A stretch of 40,099 bases of DNA, taken from NCBI RefSeq assembly GCF_000308855.1, contig NZ_BAGM01000120.1:1-40099 (forward strand), read 5' to 3'. The notes beneath the pieces were generated by a model. It was not told where the DNA came from. It made no database searches and saw nothing but the letters and a program-made list of their open reading frames with translations. Origin of the DNA: Nocardia veterana NBRC 100344 (GTDB lineage: Bacteria; Actinomycetota; Actinomycetes; Mycobacteriales; Mycobacteriaceae). The position numbers and the translations under genes are program-made. Each line of letters opens with the position of its first letter. The first letter of the stretch is position 1. Below are positions 22,607 to 30,895 of the stretch, one piece after another.

Positions 22607-23380
22607 GTGTCACTCGATCAGCCACTCGCCCCGCTTCCCCAGGAGGGCATGGGCTTCGCTTCGGCGTGGCCCATCCGGGCTGGCGACGTAGATCCCTACA
22701 GTCGGTTGCGGCTCGATGCCGTGGCTCGATATTTGCAAGACATCGCGTGGGAAGAGTTGCACAGCAGCTTCTTCCATCGCACCGATCCGGCGTGGATCGT
22801 CCGGCGCACCGTCATCGATGTGGTGCGGCCGATCCTGTGGCCCGATCGGGTCGAGTTGCGGCGCTGGTGTTCGGCGATGTCGACCCGGTGGACCAATATG
22901 CGGGTGCGCATCACCAGCGACAACGGCGGCTTGATCGAGACCGAGGGCTTCTGGATCAATATCAACGAGTCGACGAATATGCCGACCCGGATCAGCGACG
23001 AGGGTTTGGCGCATCTGGCTCGGACCACCGATGAGCACCGCCTGCGCTGGCGGCCCTGGCTGACCGACGCGGTGCCACCGGAGTCGGATACCGATCAGCC
23101 GTTCCCGGTCCGCGCGACCGATATCGATCAGTTCAACCACGTCAACAACGCGATGTACTGGCAGGCGGTCGAACAGTATCTGGTCGACTATCCGAAACTG
23201 GTCGCCGGCCCGCATCGCGCGGTGATCGAGTATGTGGCGCCGGTGCTGGCGCGTCAGCACATCACCGTGCGCAGCCGCTACGAGCCCGGCGACCGGAACG
23301 GTCAGCCGGTCCTGCGGCTGTGGTTCATGGTCGGCGGCGCGATCACCACCACGGTGCGGATCGGCGCGTTACCCGCCTGA
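22607..23380 (+). CDS. Acyl-ACP thioesterase (double hotdog)
   Basis: The protein (257 residues from the GTG at 22607) has two hotdog domains. The second carries the signature DIDQFNHVNNAMYW, with the catalytic-region Asn and His, and the first has the parallel RAGDVDPYSRLRLDAVARYLQDIA. This is the arrangement of FatA/FatB-like enzymes that release fatty acids from acyl carrier protein. I chose the GTG because GAGGAG stands 6 bases before it; an upstream ATG at 22550 would add 19 polar residues without a ribosome site. It converges on fprB across a strong hairpin. Confidence 0.9.
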   Translation: MSLDQPLAPLPQEGMGFASAWPIRAGDVDPYSRLRLDAVARYLQDIAWEELHSSFFHRTDPAWIVRRTVIDVVRPILWPDRVELRRWCSAMSTRWTNMRVRITSDNGGLIETEGFWININESTNMPTRISDEGLAHLARTTDEHRLRWRPWLTDAVPPESDTDQPFPVRATDIDQFNHVNNAMYWQAVEQYLVDYPKLVAGPHRAVIEYVAPVLARQHITVRSRYEPGDRNGQPVLRLWFMVGGAITTTVRIGALPA

Positions 23381-23414
23381 GGCCAGGGCTCGGTTTTGCC
23401 GCGGGTTTGCCCAG

Positions 23415-23463
23415 CCGGCCGGCGGTTCCAGGCCCGCCGTGACGACGGGCCCGGAACGGCCGG
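23415..23463. terminator. Large GC-rich hairpin between convergent thioesterase and fprB genes
   Basis: CCGGCC (23415-23420) pairs with GGCCGG (23458-23463), GTTCC (23425-23429) with GGAAC (23453-23457), and GGCCCG (23431-23436) with CGGGCC (23446-23451), with a small bulge and a 9-base loop. There is no U-run, but its place between two convergent stop codons suggests a bidirectional terminator. Confidence 0.55.
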
Positions 23464-23466
23464 GGA

Positions 23467-25134
23467 TCAGCCGCGGGCGGCCTCGAGCAGATCCTCGATG
23501 GTGGTGAATTTGACCCGGGGCCGGCCGCCGGCCTTGCCGGCGCTCTTCTCGGCCGCGTCGATGGCCTTCCAGCCGTCGCGGCCCACGGCGTCGGGCTGGC
23601 GTTGCGCGAGCAGTGCCTCCAGGGCGGCCCGATCACCTTGCGGCGCAGTCAGTTTGCCGGAGGTGAAGTCCTCGAGCAGCTGTTCGACGGTTTCGGTGGC
23701 GTCGACGCGGTTCGAGCCGATCACCCCGCGCGGGCCGCGCTTGATCCACCCCGAGACGTAGACGCCGGTGAGGTGGACGCCGTCGGCGACGACCCGGCCG
23801 TGTTCGTTGGGCACGATGCCGGCGCGCTCGTCGAAGGGCAGATCCGGGATGGGCACGCCGCGATATCCGATGGAACGCAACACCATCGACGCCGGCAGCG
23901 TCTCGGTGCGGTCCGACGCCCGCGCGACCACCCGGTCGCCCTCGGCGACGAGTTCGTTGTGCACGAATTCGAGCTCTTCGACGTGGCCGTCGCCGCGGAT
24001 CTCGGTCGGCGAAGCCAGGTACCGGAACACGATGCGCTTGTTGTCCGGGTTCGGCGCCTTGGCCGCGTACTCCTGGGCCAGTTCGTACTTCAGCCGCAGC
24101 GAGGGCTCGACCTCCGGATCGTCGAGCAGGGCCCGGCTGTGCGCGTCCAGTTCCAGTTCGGCGGGGTCGATCACGACGTCGACGCCCTTCAGGTAGCCGA
24201 GGGCGAGGAATTCGGCCGAGGTGTAGGCGGCCTGCAGCGGACCGCGGCGACCCAGCACGACGACCTCGCGGATATTGCTGTTGCGCAGCGCGTCGAGGGC
24301 GTGATCGGCGATATCGGTCTTGGCCAGCTCGTCGGGCGACAGCGTCAGCACCCGGGCGACGTCGAGCGCGACGTTGCCGTTGCCGACGATCACCACGCGC
24401 TCCCCGGACAGATCGAAACTGCGGCCGGCGTAATCAGGATGCCCGTTGTACCAGGCCACGAATTCGGTGGCCGAATGGCTGCCCGGCAGGTCCTCACCGG
24501 GAACGTCGAGACGACGATCGGCCGAGGCGCCGACGGCGTAGATCACCGCGTGGTGATGCGCTTGCAGTTCCTCGTGCGAAATGTGTTTACCCACCTCGAC
24601 GTTGAGCCGGTACTGCAACGTGTCGCGGCGGAACGCGCTTTCGAACATGCTCGACACCGATTTGGTACCCGGGTGGTCGGGTGCGACCCCGGCGCGCACC
24701 AGACCCCAGGGGGTGGGCAGCCGGTCGAACATCTCCACCTCGACATCGGCGCGGCGCAGCAGCTCGTCGGCCGCGTAGCAGGCCGCGGGCCCGGCACCGA
24801 CGATGGCCACCCGGAGGGTGCCGAGTTCCTTGGGCGGGCGCGAGGGTGTCACCAGCGGGTCGAAATTCGACTCCAGCGGGTGCCGCTGGAAGTAGGAGGC
24901 GTTGATATCGCGGAAGCGGGCCAGGGAAGCCGACAGATCGTCCTCGGAGAAGATGGCCTCCACCGGGCAGGCATCCACGCACGCACCGCAGTCGATGCAG
25001 GTGTCGGGGTCGATGTAGAGCTGCTCGGTCGTCGCGAACTCGGGTTGCTCCGGAGTGGGACGAATGCAATCGACCGGGCACTCGGGTACGCAGCTGGCGT
25101 CGTTGCAACAACGCTGCGTGATCACGTAGGCCAT
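23467..25134 (-). CDS. fprB: 7Fe-ferredoxin/ferredoxin-NADP reductase fusion FprB
   Basis: The 555-residue protein joins two parts. Residues 1-60 are a seven-iron ferredoxin: Cys9, Cys15, Cys19, Cys23 and the 4Fe-4S set Cys46, Cys49, Cys52, Cys56 (CIDCGACVDAC). From residue 108 there is an adrenodoxin-reductase-like flavoprotein with the FAD motif VAIVGAGPAACYAADEL, the family motif GLVRAGVAPDHPGTK, the NADPH motif VVIVGNGNVALDVARVL and VYVSGWIKRGPRGVIG. The plan is that of mycobacterial FprB. It moves electrons between NADPH and ferredoxin-type carriers, for example for P450s. The upstream gap of 180 bp to the divergent phosphatase gene shows no clear promoter. Confidence 0.95.
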   Translation of the reverse strand: MAYVITQRCCNDASCVPECPVDCIRPTPEQPEFATTEQLYIDPDTCIDCGACVDACPVEAIFSEDDLSASLARFRDINASYFQRHPLESNFDPLVTPSRPPKELGTLRVAIVGAGPAACYAADELLRRADVEVEMFDRLPTPWGLVRAGVAPDHPGTKSVSSMFESAFRRDTLQYRLNVEVGKHISHEELQAHHHAVIYAVGASADRRLDVPGEDLPGSHSATEFVAWYNGHPDYAGRSFDLSGERVVIVGNGNVALDVARVLTLSPDELAKTDIADHALDALRNSNIREVVVLGRRGPLQAAYTSAEFLALGYLKGVDVVIDPAELELDAHSRALLDDPEVEPSLRLKYELAQEYAAKAPNPDNKRIVFRYLASPTEIRGDGHVEELEFVHNELVAEGDRVVARASDRTETLPASMVLRSIGYRGVPIPDLPFDERAGIVPNEHGRVVADGVHLTGVYVSGWIKRGPRGVIGSNRVDATETVEQLLEDFTSGKLTAPQGDRAALEALLAQRQPDAVGRDGWKAIDAAEKSAGKAGGRPRVKFTTIEDLLEAARG

Positions 25135-25323
25135 ATCTCGCAGATCCTCGAAACTTCTCGGTACATCCCCACCCGGGTTTGGACAGGGCGTGCGTCACAC
25201 CGGTTGCCGGTCGGCCCACGCTGTGACACCACATTCAGTGTGCCTCGAGAGTGAGTTACATCTCTCATCAGGTCGGCTTTTAGATAACACCGTTTACTTT
25301 CTGGGGCCGCTACGGTGATGCGC

Positions 25324-25815
25324 ATGGCGCGGACCCTGATCCTGATGCGACACGGTAAATCCGCCTATCCACCGGGCGTCGACGATCACGACCGGCCCCT
25401 GGCGCCGCGCGGGCGGCGCGAGGCCGCGCTGGCCGGAACCTGGCTGCGCGAAACGCAGCCGGCCATCGACGCGGTGTGTTGTTCGGACGCCGTGCGCACC
25501 CGCGAAACACTGGCCGCGACCGGAATCACCGCGCCCGTGACGTTCGAGCACTCGATCTACGAGGCCTCTCCGCACACCCTGATCGAGCTGATCCAGCTCA
25601 CCGACGACGAGGTACAGACCCTGCTGGTGATCGGGCACTCCCCCGGCATGCCGTGGACGGCATGGGAACTGGCCGCCAATCGCGCCTCGCTACCGGCCGA
25701 GGAGCTCAGCCGGAAATTCCCCACCTCGGCGCTGGCCGTCCTCGAATTCGACCGACCGTGGTCACGCGCGGACCCGGGTACCGGCGACCTGATCCGATTC
25801 CACGTGCCACGCTGA
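25324..25815 (+). CDS. SixA-type histidine phosphatase
   Basis: The protein of 163 residues (MARTLILMRHGKSAYP) is a small histidine-phosphatase-fold enzyme. It has the RHG motif with the nucleophilic His, the later CSDAVRTRETL segment, and the second catalytic His in VIGHSPGM. SixA enzymes dephosphorylate phosphohistidine proteins, but members of this group are often functionally unassigned. In-frame ATG (25318) and GTG (25315) codons just upstream are alternative starts; TACGGT ends 7 bases before 25324, which may indicate a leaderless start there. Confidence 0.88.
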   Translation: MARTLILMRHGKSAYPPGVDDHDRPLAPRGRREAALAGTWLRETQPAIDAVCCSDAVRTRETLAATGITAPVTFEHSIYEASPHTLIELIQLTDDEVQTLLVIGHSPGMPWTAWELAANRASLPAEELSRKFPTSALAVLEFDRPWSRADPGTGDLIRFHVPR

Positions 25816-25872
25816 ACGCCCCGTCGCGCACGCGATTCCGCACGGAGGTCGCCTACCGCGCGAAAGATCTTG

Positions 25873-26073
25873 TCAGCGTAGGAATTTCCCACGAACGACG
25901 ACGAGCGCCCCGAACAGGACGAGAACCACCAGCGCGACGAACCAGTTGGTCAGCGCCCAGACGACACCGAGAACGACGAGCACCGGAATCGCCGCGACGA
26001 GTGCGATGAACGGGCTTTCCTTGACCGTCTCCAGCGCCGACCGCGCCCGGATCCGATCGATTTCCTTGGCCAT
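25873..26073 (-). CDS. Small membrane protein, two spans, unknown
   Basis: The 66-residue protein starts MAKEIDRIRARSALETVKE, an amphipathic charged helix, followed by two hydrophobic segments (FIALVAAIPVLVVLGVVWAL and WFVALVVLVLFGALVVV) and a basic end RGKFLR. It converges on the phosphatase gene and is divergent from the VOC gene. I do not recognise the family. Confidence 0.68.
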   Translation of the reverse strand: MAKEIDRIRARSALETVKESPFIALVAAIPVLVVLGVVWALTNWFVALVVLVLFGALVVVRGKFLR

Positions 26074-26141
26074 GTACTCAGGGTAGGCGTTCGAATCGCC
26101 GGCCGCCGCGACTTGTCGGTGCCGGGTGGGATGCTCGGCGC

Positions 26142-26510
26142 ATGGATTGGAAAATCGAGCTCGTCGCCATCCCGGTCACCGACGTCGACCGGGCCAAGGA
26201 GTTCTACACCCGAATCGGGTTCAACGCCGATCACGACGCCAGTCCCACCGAGGACATCCGGTTCGTGCAGCTGACGCCGCCGGGTTCGGGCTGCTCGATC
26301 TGCATCGGCAAGGGGATCACCGACGCCGAACCCGGCAGCGTGGTCGGCATGCAGATGGTGGTGGCCAGCGCCGAGCAGGCCTATCGGCAGTTGATCGAGG
26401 CCGGGGTGGCGGCCACGCCGGTCAAGGACGAGGGCTGGGGCCTGTTCACCTACTTCGCCGATCCGGACGGCAACAAGTGGGCGGTCCAGGAGTTGCCGAA
26501 ACGGGGCTGA
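26142..26510 (+). CDS. VOC-family (glyoxalase/dioxygenase fold) protein
   Basis: The 122-residue protein has the two beta-alpha-beta-beta-beta units of the VOC fold: IELVAIPVTDVDRAKEFYTRIGF at the start, and VATPVKDEGWGLFTYFADPDGNKWAVQEL at the end, where the Phe-Asp-Pro-Asp-Gly-Asn box is typical. The VPV/IPV box and the late Glu are in the usual places for metal-binding VOC enzymes. The reaction cannot be told. It stands just before the MerR gene and its promoter, in the same direction. Confidence 0.87.
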   Translation: MDWKIELVAIPVTDVDRAKEFYTRIGFNADHDASPTEDIRFVQLTPPGSGCSICIGKGITDAEPGSVVGMQMVVASAEQAYRQLIEAGVAATPVKDEGWGLFTYFADPDGNKWAVQELPKRG

Positions 26511-26538
26511 GCGCCGGGCCGGCCGGGGTGTTCACCAC

Positions 26539-26569
26539 TTGCATGGAGTGCACTCCAGGTCGGTACTGT
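26539..26569 (+). promoter_or_regulatory. MerR-type promoter with 19-bp spacer and palindromic operator
   Basis: TTGCAT (26539-26544) and TACTGT (26564-26569) are 19 bases apart. The spacer holds the perfect palindrome TGGAGTGCACTCCA (26544-26557). An overlong spacer centred on such a palindrome marks promoters remodelled by MerR-family activators, and GAGT-GC-ACTC resembles NmlR/AdhR-type sites. It lies 36 bp before the MerR gene, so it is autoregulatory. Confidence 0.8.
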
Positions 26570-26604
26570 CGAAGACAGCTTCGGCAGGCAGGAAGGCGAC
26601 GGCC

Positions 26605-27030
26605 ATGACGGCGACCACGGCGAATCCCCTCGAACAGTCCGACGATTACGAGCGCCCGAAATATTCGATCGGCGATGTCGCCGAGAGGTCCGGCCTCAGC
26701 CGCGACACGCTGCGCTGGTACGAGCGAATCGGGTTGATGGACTACATCGGCCGCGATTCCAGCGGTAAGCGCCGGTTCAGCGATCGGGATCTGAGCTGGC
26801 TGCATCTGATCGGCTGCCTGCGCGCCACGGGAATGTCGGTCGCCGATATGGTCCACTACGCCGAGTTGGTGCGGGCCGGGGACGGCACCACCGCGGAACG
26901 ACTGGAAATGTTCCGCAGAACCCGGGAGGGCGTCCTCGCCCGGATCGAGGACCTGCATCGCACACTCGCGGTCCTGGACCGCAAGATCGACCTCTACGAG
27001 GGCAGAGTGGCTGCCATGCAAGACATCTGA
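26605..27030 (+). CDS. MerR-family regulator, NmlR/AdhR type
   Basis: The 141-residue protein starts at the ATG following AGGAAGG (MTATTANPLEQSDDYER). The MerR HTH and wing are at about residues 20-90: YSIGDVAERSGLSRDTLRWYERIGL and RRFSDRDLSWLHLIGCLRATGMSVADM. A coiled-coil dimer helix follows (EGVLARIEDLHRTLAVLDRKIDLYE). There is no metal-binding cysteine set at the C-terminus, so this is not a metal sensor. The NmlR/AdhR group senses reactive aldehydes or related electrophiles. Its own promoter carries the matching operator; the AhpD-like/GNAT genes 64 bp downstream may read through from it. Confidence 0.88.
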   Translation: MTATTANPLEQSDDYERPKYSIGDVAERSGLSRDTLRWYERIGLMDYIGRDSSGKRRFSDRDLSWLHLIGCLRATGMSVADMVHYAELVRAGDGTTAERLEMFRRTREGVLARIEDLHRTLAVLDRKIDLYEGRVAAMQDI

Positions 27031-27094
27031 GCCCGCGTGACGTCGCATACATCTCGCGCGTGGTGACGCAGCGCACGGTTACGATGCCTGCGCT

Positions 27095-27577
27095 ATGCAA
27101 ACCCCCGCCGCCGATGCCCGCATCTGGATCGACAAGCAGAGTCCCGAGCCGTTCCGCGCGCTCAACAGCGTCGCGCTCGCCGTCCGCGCCGCGGCGGCAG
27201 CCGCCGGTCTGGATCGCTCGCTGGTCGAGCTGGTGAACGTCCGGGTCTCTCAGATCAACGGATGCGCGTATTGCCTGGATCTGCACTCCCAGGCCGCGCT
27301 GAAGGCCGGCGTGACCCGACAGCAGCTCGAGGTGTTGCCGGCCTGGCGACGGACCGAGCTGTTCACCCCCGCCGAATGCGCCGCCCTCGCACTCGCCGAG
27401 TCGACCACCACGCTGCCCGATGAGGACACCCTGCAGCATGGTTACACCCTTGCGCGGCAACATTTGTCGGACGAACAGGTTTCGGTGATCATCTGGGTCG
27501 CGACGACCATCGGCGCGTTCAACCGCGTGTCGATCATGAGCAGGCATCCGGTGCGGGAACGAGAGGAGCACCGATGA
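27095..27577 (+). CDS. AhpD-like carboxymuconolactone-decarboxylase-family protein
   Basis: The 160-residue protein carries the AhpD core: LVELVNVRVSQINGCAYCLDLHSQAALKAG, with the redox CxxC and the following His. It begins MQTPAADARIWIDKQSPEPF, the form of the alkylhydroperoxidase-like single-domain proteins. These reduce peroxides using the CxxC disulfide, although most members are untested. The stop overlaps the next gene's start (ATGA). The MerR regulator upstream suggests an oxidative or electrophile stress role (inference). Confidence 0.9.
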   Translation: MQTPAADARIWIDKQSPEPFRALNSVALAVRAAAAAAGLDRSLVELVNVRVSQINGCAYCLDLHSQAALKAGVTRQQLEVLPAWRRTELFTPAECAALALAESTTTLPDEDTLQHGYTLARQHLSDEQVSVIIWVATTIGAFNRVSIMSRHPVREREEHR

Positions 27578-27885
27578 TCGATCAGGCCGCCACCGCAGCA
27601 GTCGTCCGCAACGAAGCCCAGCACCGCTACGAGGTGTGGTACGGCGACAAACTCGCCGGCTTCGCCGAATACCGCGAGAACGGCGACGACATCGCCTTCA
27701 TCCACACGGAGGTGGACGCGGAGTTCAGTGGCAAAGGTCTGGCGAACACCCTGGCCCGGCATGCGATCGACGATGCGGTGGAGCGCGGGCGCGCGATCGT
27801 GCCGCGTTGTTCGTTCATCAAGAGCTGGCTGGACAAGCATCCCGACTACGATGCTCATGTGGTGGGGAAGGGTATCCAGCGATAA
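27574..27885 (+). CDS. Small GNAT-type N-acetyltransferase
   Basis: The 103-residue protein is of the short single-domain GNAT class. It has the beta strands FAEYRENGDDIAFIHTEVDAEFSGKGLANTLARHAIDDAVERG (quoted in parts: IAFIHTEV, GKGLANTLA as the acetyl-CoA loop) and closes with PRCSFIKSWLDKHPDY. The GxGxA-type loop is the cofactor site. The target is unknown. It is translationally coupled to the AhpD-like gene (4-bp overlap), and a pirin gene follows 24 bp later, so the three probably form one operon. Confidence 0.87.
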   Translation: MIDQAATAAVVRNEAQHRYEVWYGDKLAGFAEYRENGDDIAFIHTEVDAEFSGKGLANTLARHAIDDAVERGRAIVPRCSFIKSWLDKHPDYDAHVVGKGIQR

Positions 27886-27909
27886 CCGTACGGACGGACA
27901 GGGTGGCCG

Positions 27910-28893
27910 ATGAGCGATCTCGAGGCGAATCCGGCCGAGGCACTGTGTGAATCCTCGCCGGCGCCCGGCCCGCGGGTGGATTTCTATCCGGCGCGGGAGG
28001 TGCCGCTCGGCGGCGTCCGCGGCGTCACGGTCATGCGGGTGCTGCCGCAGCGTGATCTGCCGACGGTGGGCGCCTGGTGTTTCCTCGACCATTTCGGATC
28101 GACCGAGAGCTCGCATCGGCTACCACCCGATATCGATCCGCACCCGCATATCGGGCTGCAGACCGTCACCTGGCCGTTCGAGGGCCGGATCCGCCATCGT
28201 GACAGCGTCGGCTCCGATGTGGAGATCGAGCCGGGGCAGCTCAATCTGATGACCTCCGGGCGCGGCATCGCGCATTCGGAGTACACGGTTCCCGGTGCGC
28301 CGGCCGGCCACGGGCTGCAGTTCTGGATCGCCCTCCCGGACTCGGATCGGGAGATCTCGCCACATTTCGAACAGCACCGCGAACTGCCGGTGCTGGCGCT
28401 GCCCGGGCTGCGGGCCACCGTCTTGATCGGTTCGCTCGCCGGTGTCGAGTCTCCGGCGATCAGCTACTCCCCGATCGTCGGCGCGGACATCACCGTCGGC
28501 CCCGGCGCCGATGCCAGGGTGCCGCTCGATACGGCGTTCGAACATGCCGTGCTGGTGGTGTCGGGCGAGGTGCGCATCGACGATGTCCTCGTCGAACCCG
28601 GTCCGCTGCTGTACCTCGGCAGTGACCGATCCGAGTTGCGGCTGCGCAGCGAATCCGGCGCACACTTGGTGCTGATCGGCGGCGCACCGTTCGGCGAAGA
28701 TCTGGTGATGTGGTGGAACTTCGTCGGGCGCAGCCACGACGAGATCGACCGAGCCCGTACCGACTGGGAGACCCACGACGTCGGGCGCTTCGGGGATATC
28801 GCGGGACATACTCCGCAACAACGCATTCCGGCTCCACCGTTGCCGAATCTGCGCTTGCGTCCACGCAAGCGCCGCAGCTTCACCGAGCATTGA
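27910..28893 (+). CDS. Pirin-family protein
   Basis: The 327-residue protein is a two-domain cupin of the pirin type. The metal site in the N-terminal domain is visible: HPHIGLQTVTW with two His, then the third His and the Glu in RGIAHSEYT. It also has the family sequences CFLDHFG and LQFWIALP. The C-terminal cupin half (ILVEPGPLLYLG-like region) ends in GEDLVMWWNFVGRSHDEI. Bacterial pirins may act as quercetinases or metabolic regulators. It is the third gene of the AhpD-GNAT-pirin run and its stop touches the stop of the next convergent gene with no gap. Confidence 0.92.
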   Translation: MSDLEANPAEALCESSPAPGPRVDFYPAREVPLGGVRGVTVMRVLPQRDLPTVGAWCFLDHFGSTESSHRLPPDIDPHPHIGLQTVTWPFEGRIRHRDSVGSDVEIEPGQLNLMTSGRGIAHSEYTVPGAPAGHGLQFWIALPDSDREISPHFEQHRELPVLALPGLRATVLIGSLAGVESPAISYSPIVGADITVGPGADARVPLDTAFEHAVLVVSGEVRIDDVLVEPGPLLYLGSDRSELRLRSESGAHLVLIGGAPFGEDLVMWWNFVGRSHDEIDRARTDWETHDVGRFGDIAGHTPQQRIPAPPLPNLRLRPRKRRSFTEH

Positions 28894-29766
28894 TCAGCGA
28901 TCGAGGATCGCGGTTTCCGAATCCGCTTCGCCGGTCAGCGATTGGGTGCCGATGACGCGCAGCAGATCCAGTTTCTCCTGTGCGTCGGTTCCCGGCCGCG
29001 GGTAGAAGACGAGCAGATGCTGGGTAGCGTTCGGGGTGACCAGCGTTTCGCAAACCAGATCGAGCAGCCCGACCTGCGGATGCCGGATGCGTTTGGCGTC
29101 GCCGATCCGCACCGCGACTTCGTGTTCGGCCCACAGCCGTTCGAATTCCGGGCTGACCGCCCGCAACCGCGTCACCAGTTCGGTCACGTCGGGGTCGCCG
29201 GCCCGCCGCGCCGCCGTCGCCCGCAGATCCGCGACGTGCCGGCGGGTCAACACGTCCCAGTCGGCCTCGGGAAATCGCGCCCGGCCCGCCGGATCGGTGA
29301 ACCAGCGCCACAGCAGGTAGCGGTCCATCCCGGCGAGCTGGGAGTGATCGCCGGAGAGGTTGATATGCATGCGGTTCTGCGCGAGGATCTCGCCCAGATC
29401 GGACACCACACACGCCGGGGTGTCCACCAGTTTGTCGAGCAGGAACAGCAGTCCGGGGCTCACATGCCGGTTACCACGACCGCGGGTGGGAGCGGCGTGG
29501 CCGCACAAATGGTAGAGGTGGTCGCGCTCGTCGTCACCGAGACGCAGCGCCCGCGCCAGCGCACCGAGCACCTGGACCGAGGGCCGTGGTCCGCGGGACT
29601 GTTCCAGGCGGGTGTAGTAGTCGGTGGACATGCCCGCGAGCAGCGCGACCTCGTCACGCCGCAGCCCGGGCGTGCGACGCCGAGTGCCCGGCAGCAGACC
29701 GACATCGGCGGGTTGCAACTGCGCCCGGCGACGGCGCAGGAAATCGGCGAGATCGTCGCGGTCCAT
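28894..29766 (-). CDS. XRE-family regulator with MmyB ligand-binding domain
   Basis: I chose the ATG at 29766 (MDRDDLADFLRRRRAQL) because GGAG precedes it, giving 290 residues; a longer frame adds a basic tail with no ribosome site. Residues 1-85 hold the XRE HTH (GLRRDEVALLAGMSTDYYTRLEQSRG). The C-terminal half is the MmyB-like domain, marked by NRMHINLSG, RYLLWRWFTDPAGRARFPEADW, FERLWAEHEVAVR and the closing YPRPGTDAQEKLDLL. Such regulators usually stand divergent to a small oxidoreductase that they control, as here (101 bp to the aldo/keto reductase). The ligand may be a fatty acid, as in studied family members. Confidence 0.92.
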   Translation of the reverse strand: MDRDDLADFLRRRRAQLQPADVGLLPGTRRRTPGLRRDEVALLAGMSTDYYTRLEQSRGPRPSVQVLGALARALRLGDDERDHLYHLCGHAAPTRGRGNRHVSPGLLFLLDKLVDTPACVVSDLGEILAQNRMHINLSGDHSQLAGMDRYLLWRWFTDPAGRARFPEADWDVLTRRHVADLRATAARRAGDPDVTELVTRLRAVSPEFERLWAEHEVAVRIGDAKRIRHPQVGLLDLVCETLVTPNATQHLLVFYPRPGTDAQEKLDLLRVIGTQSLTGEADSETAILDR

Positions 29767-29867
29767 ATCTCCACTCGGCCCGGCCGCGCCACCGCCAGCC
29801 AGGGATCGCCGATCCCTCGATAAACGATCTCTGCCGAGCGCCGGGTTCGGCACGCACGATCGGTTCC

Positions 29868-30872
29868 ATGACGACTATCGACAAGACGCAATTGGGCAGC
29901 ACCGGACCGAAAGTCGGCCGCCTCGGGCTGGGTGCGATGGGAATGTCGGGTGCCTACGGCCGCTCCGACGACAGCGATTCGATCGCGACGATCCACGCTG
30001 CCTTGGACTCGGGGGCCACGATCATCGACACCGGCGATTTCTACGGCGGCGGGCACAACGAGATGCTGATCCACCGGGCTCTCGCCGAGCGTCCCCGCGA
30101 GGACTATCAGCTCAGCGTGAAATTCGGCGCGCTGCGTGGCCCGGACGGCAGTTTCGGCGGCGTGGACTGCCGGCCGGCGGCGATGCGCAACTTCCTGCTG
30201 TACTCCCTGCAGCGCCTCGGCGTGGACTACATCGACATCTATCGTCCGGCCCGCCTGGATCCGGCGGTGCCGATCGAGGACACCGTCGGCGCCATCGCGG
30301 AAATGGTGGCGGCCGGGTATGTGCGCCACATCGGCCTGTCCGAGGTGGGCGCGCAGACCCTGCGGCGAGCCGCGGCGGTCGCGCCGATCGTCGATCTGCA
30401 GATCGAGTATTCGTTGATCACGCGCGGTATCGAACGTGAAATCCTGCCCACCGCAGGCGAACTCGGGATCGGGATCACGGCCTACGGCGTGCTGTCGCGC
30501 GGGCTGCTCAGCGATTCGTTGCGCACCCAGCCGACATTCGCCCCCGATGATTTCCGTGCTCACAGCCCCCGGTTCCAGGGCGAGAATCTCACCACGAATC
30601 TGCGGCTGGTGTCGGCACTGGCCGAGATCGCCGAACAGCGGGGAGTGAGCGTGGCGCAGCTGGCCATCGCCTGGGTGCTGGGCCGCGGTGACGATATCGT
30701 CCCGTTGATCGGCGCGCGCCGGGTGCCGCGGTGGCAGGAAGCGGTCGCGGCGCTCGATATCGAATTCACCGCCGACGAACGGTCCGCGATCGAGGCCGCG
30801 GCGCCGGCGGAGGCGGTGGCCGGCACCCGCTACGCCGCCGCGCAGATGGCGATGCTCGACAGCGAAAGCTGA
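29868..30872 (+). CDS. Aldo/keto reductase-family protein with altered active site
   Basis: The 334-residue protein (MTTIDKTQLGSTGPKVGRLGLG) has the TIM-barrel AKR plan: Asp and Tyr of DTGDFYGGG, Lys of SVKFG, and the NADPH tail PLIGARR. The catalytic His normally in a Y-x-x-H-R-x-D-P segment is missing: the sequence is DIYRPARLDP, with Ala in place of His. The rest of the fold looks intact, so it may be active with altered chemistry. It is divergent from the MmyB-type regulator, the likely controller. Confidence 0.92.
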   Translation: MTTIDKTQLGSTGPKVGRLGLGAMGMSGAYGRSDDSDSIATIHAALDSGATIIDTGDFYGGGHNEMLIHRALAERPREDYQLSVKFGALRGPDGSFGGVDCRPAAMRNFLLYSLQRLGVDYIDIYRPARLDPAVPIEDTVGAIAEMVAAGYVRHIGLSEVGAQTLRRAAAVAPIVDLQIEYSLITRGIEREILPTAGELGIGITAYGVLSRGLLSDSLRTQPTFAPDDFRAHSPRFQGENLTTNLRLVSALAEIAEQRGVSVAQLAIAWVLGRGDDIVPLIGARRVPRWQEAVAALDIEFTADERSAIEAAAPAEAVAGTRYAAAQMAMLDSES

Positions 30873-30895
30873 GCCGTCGCCCGCCGCCCGCCCGG

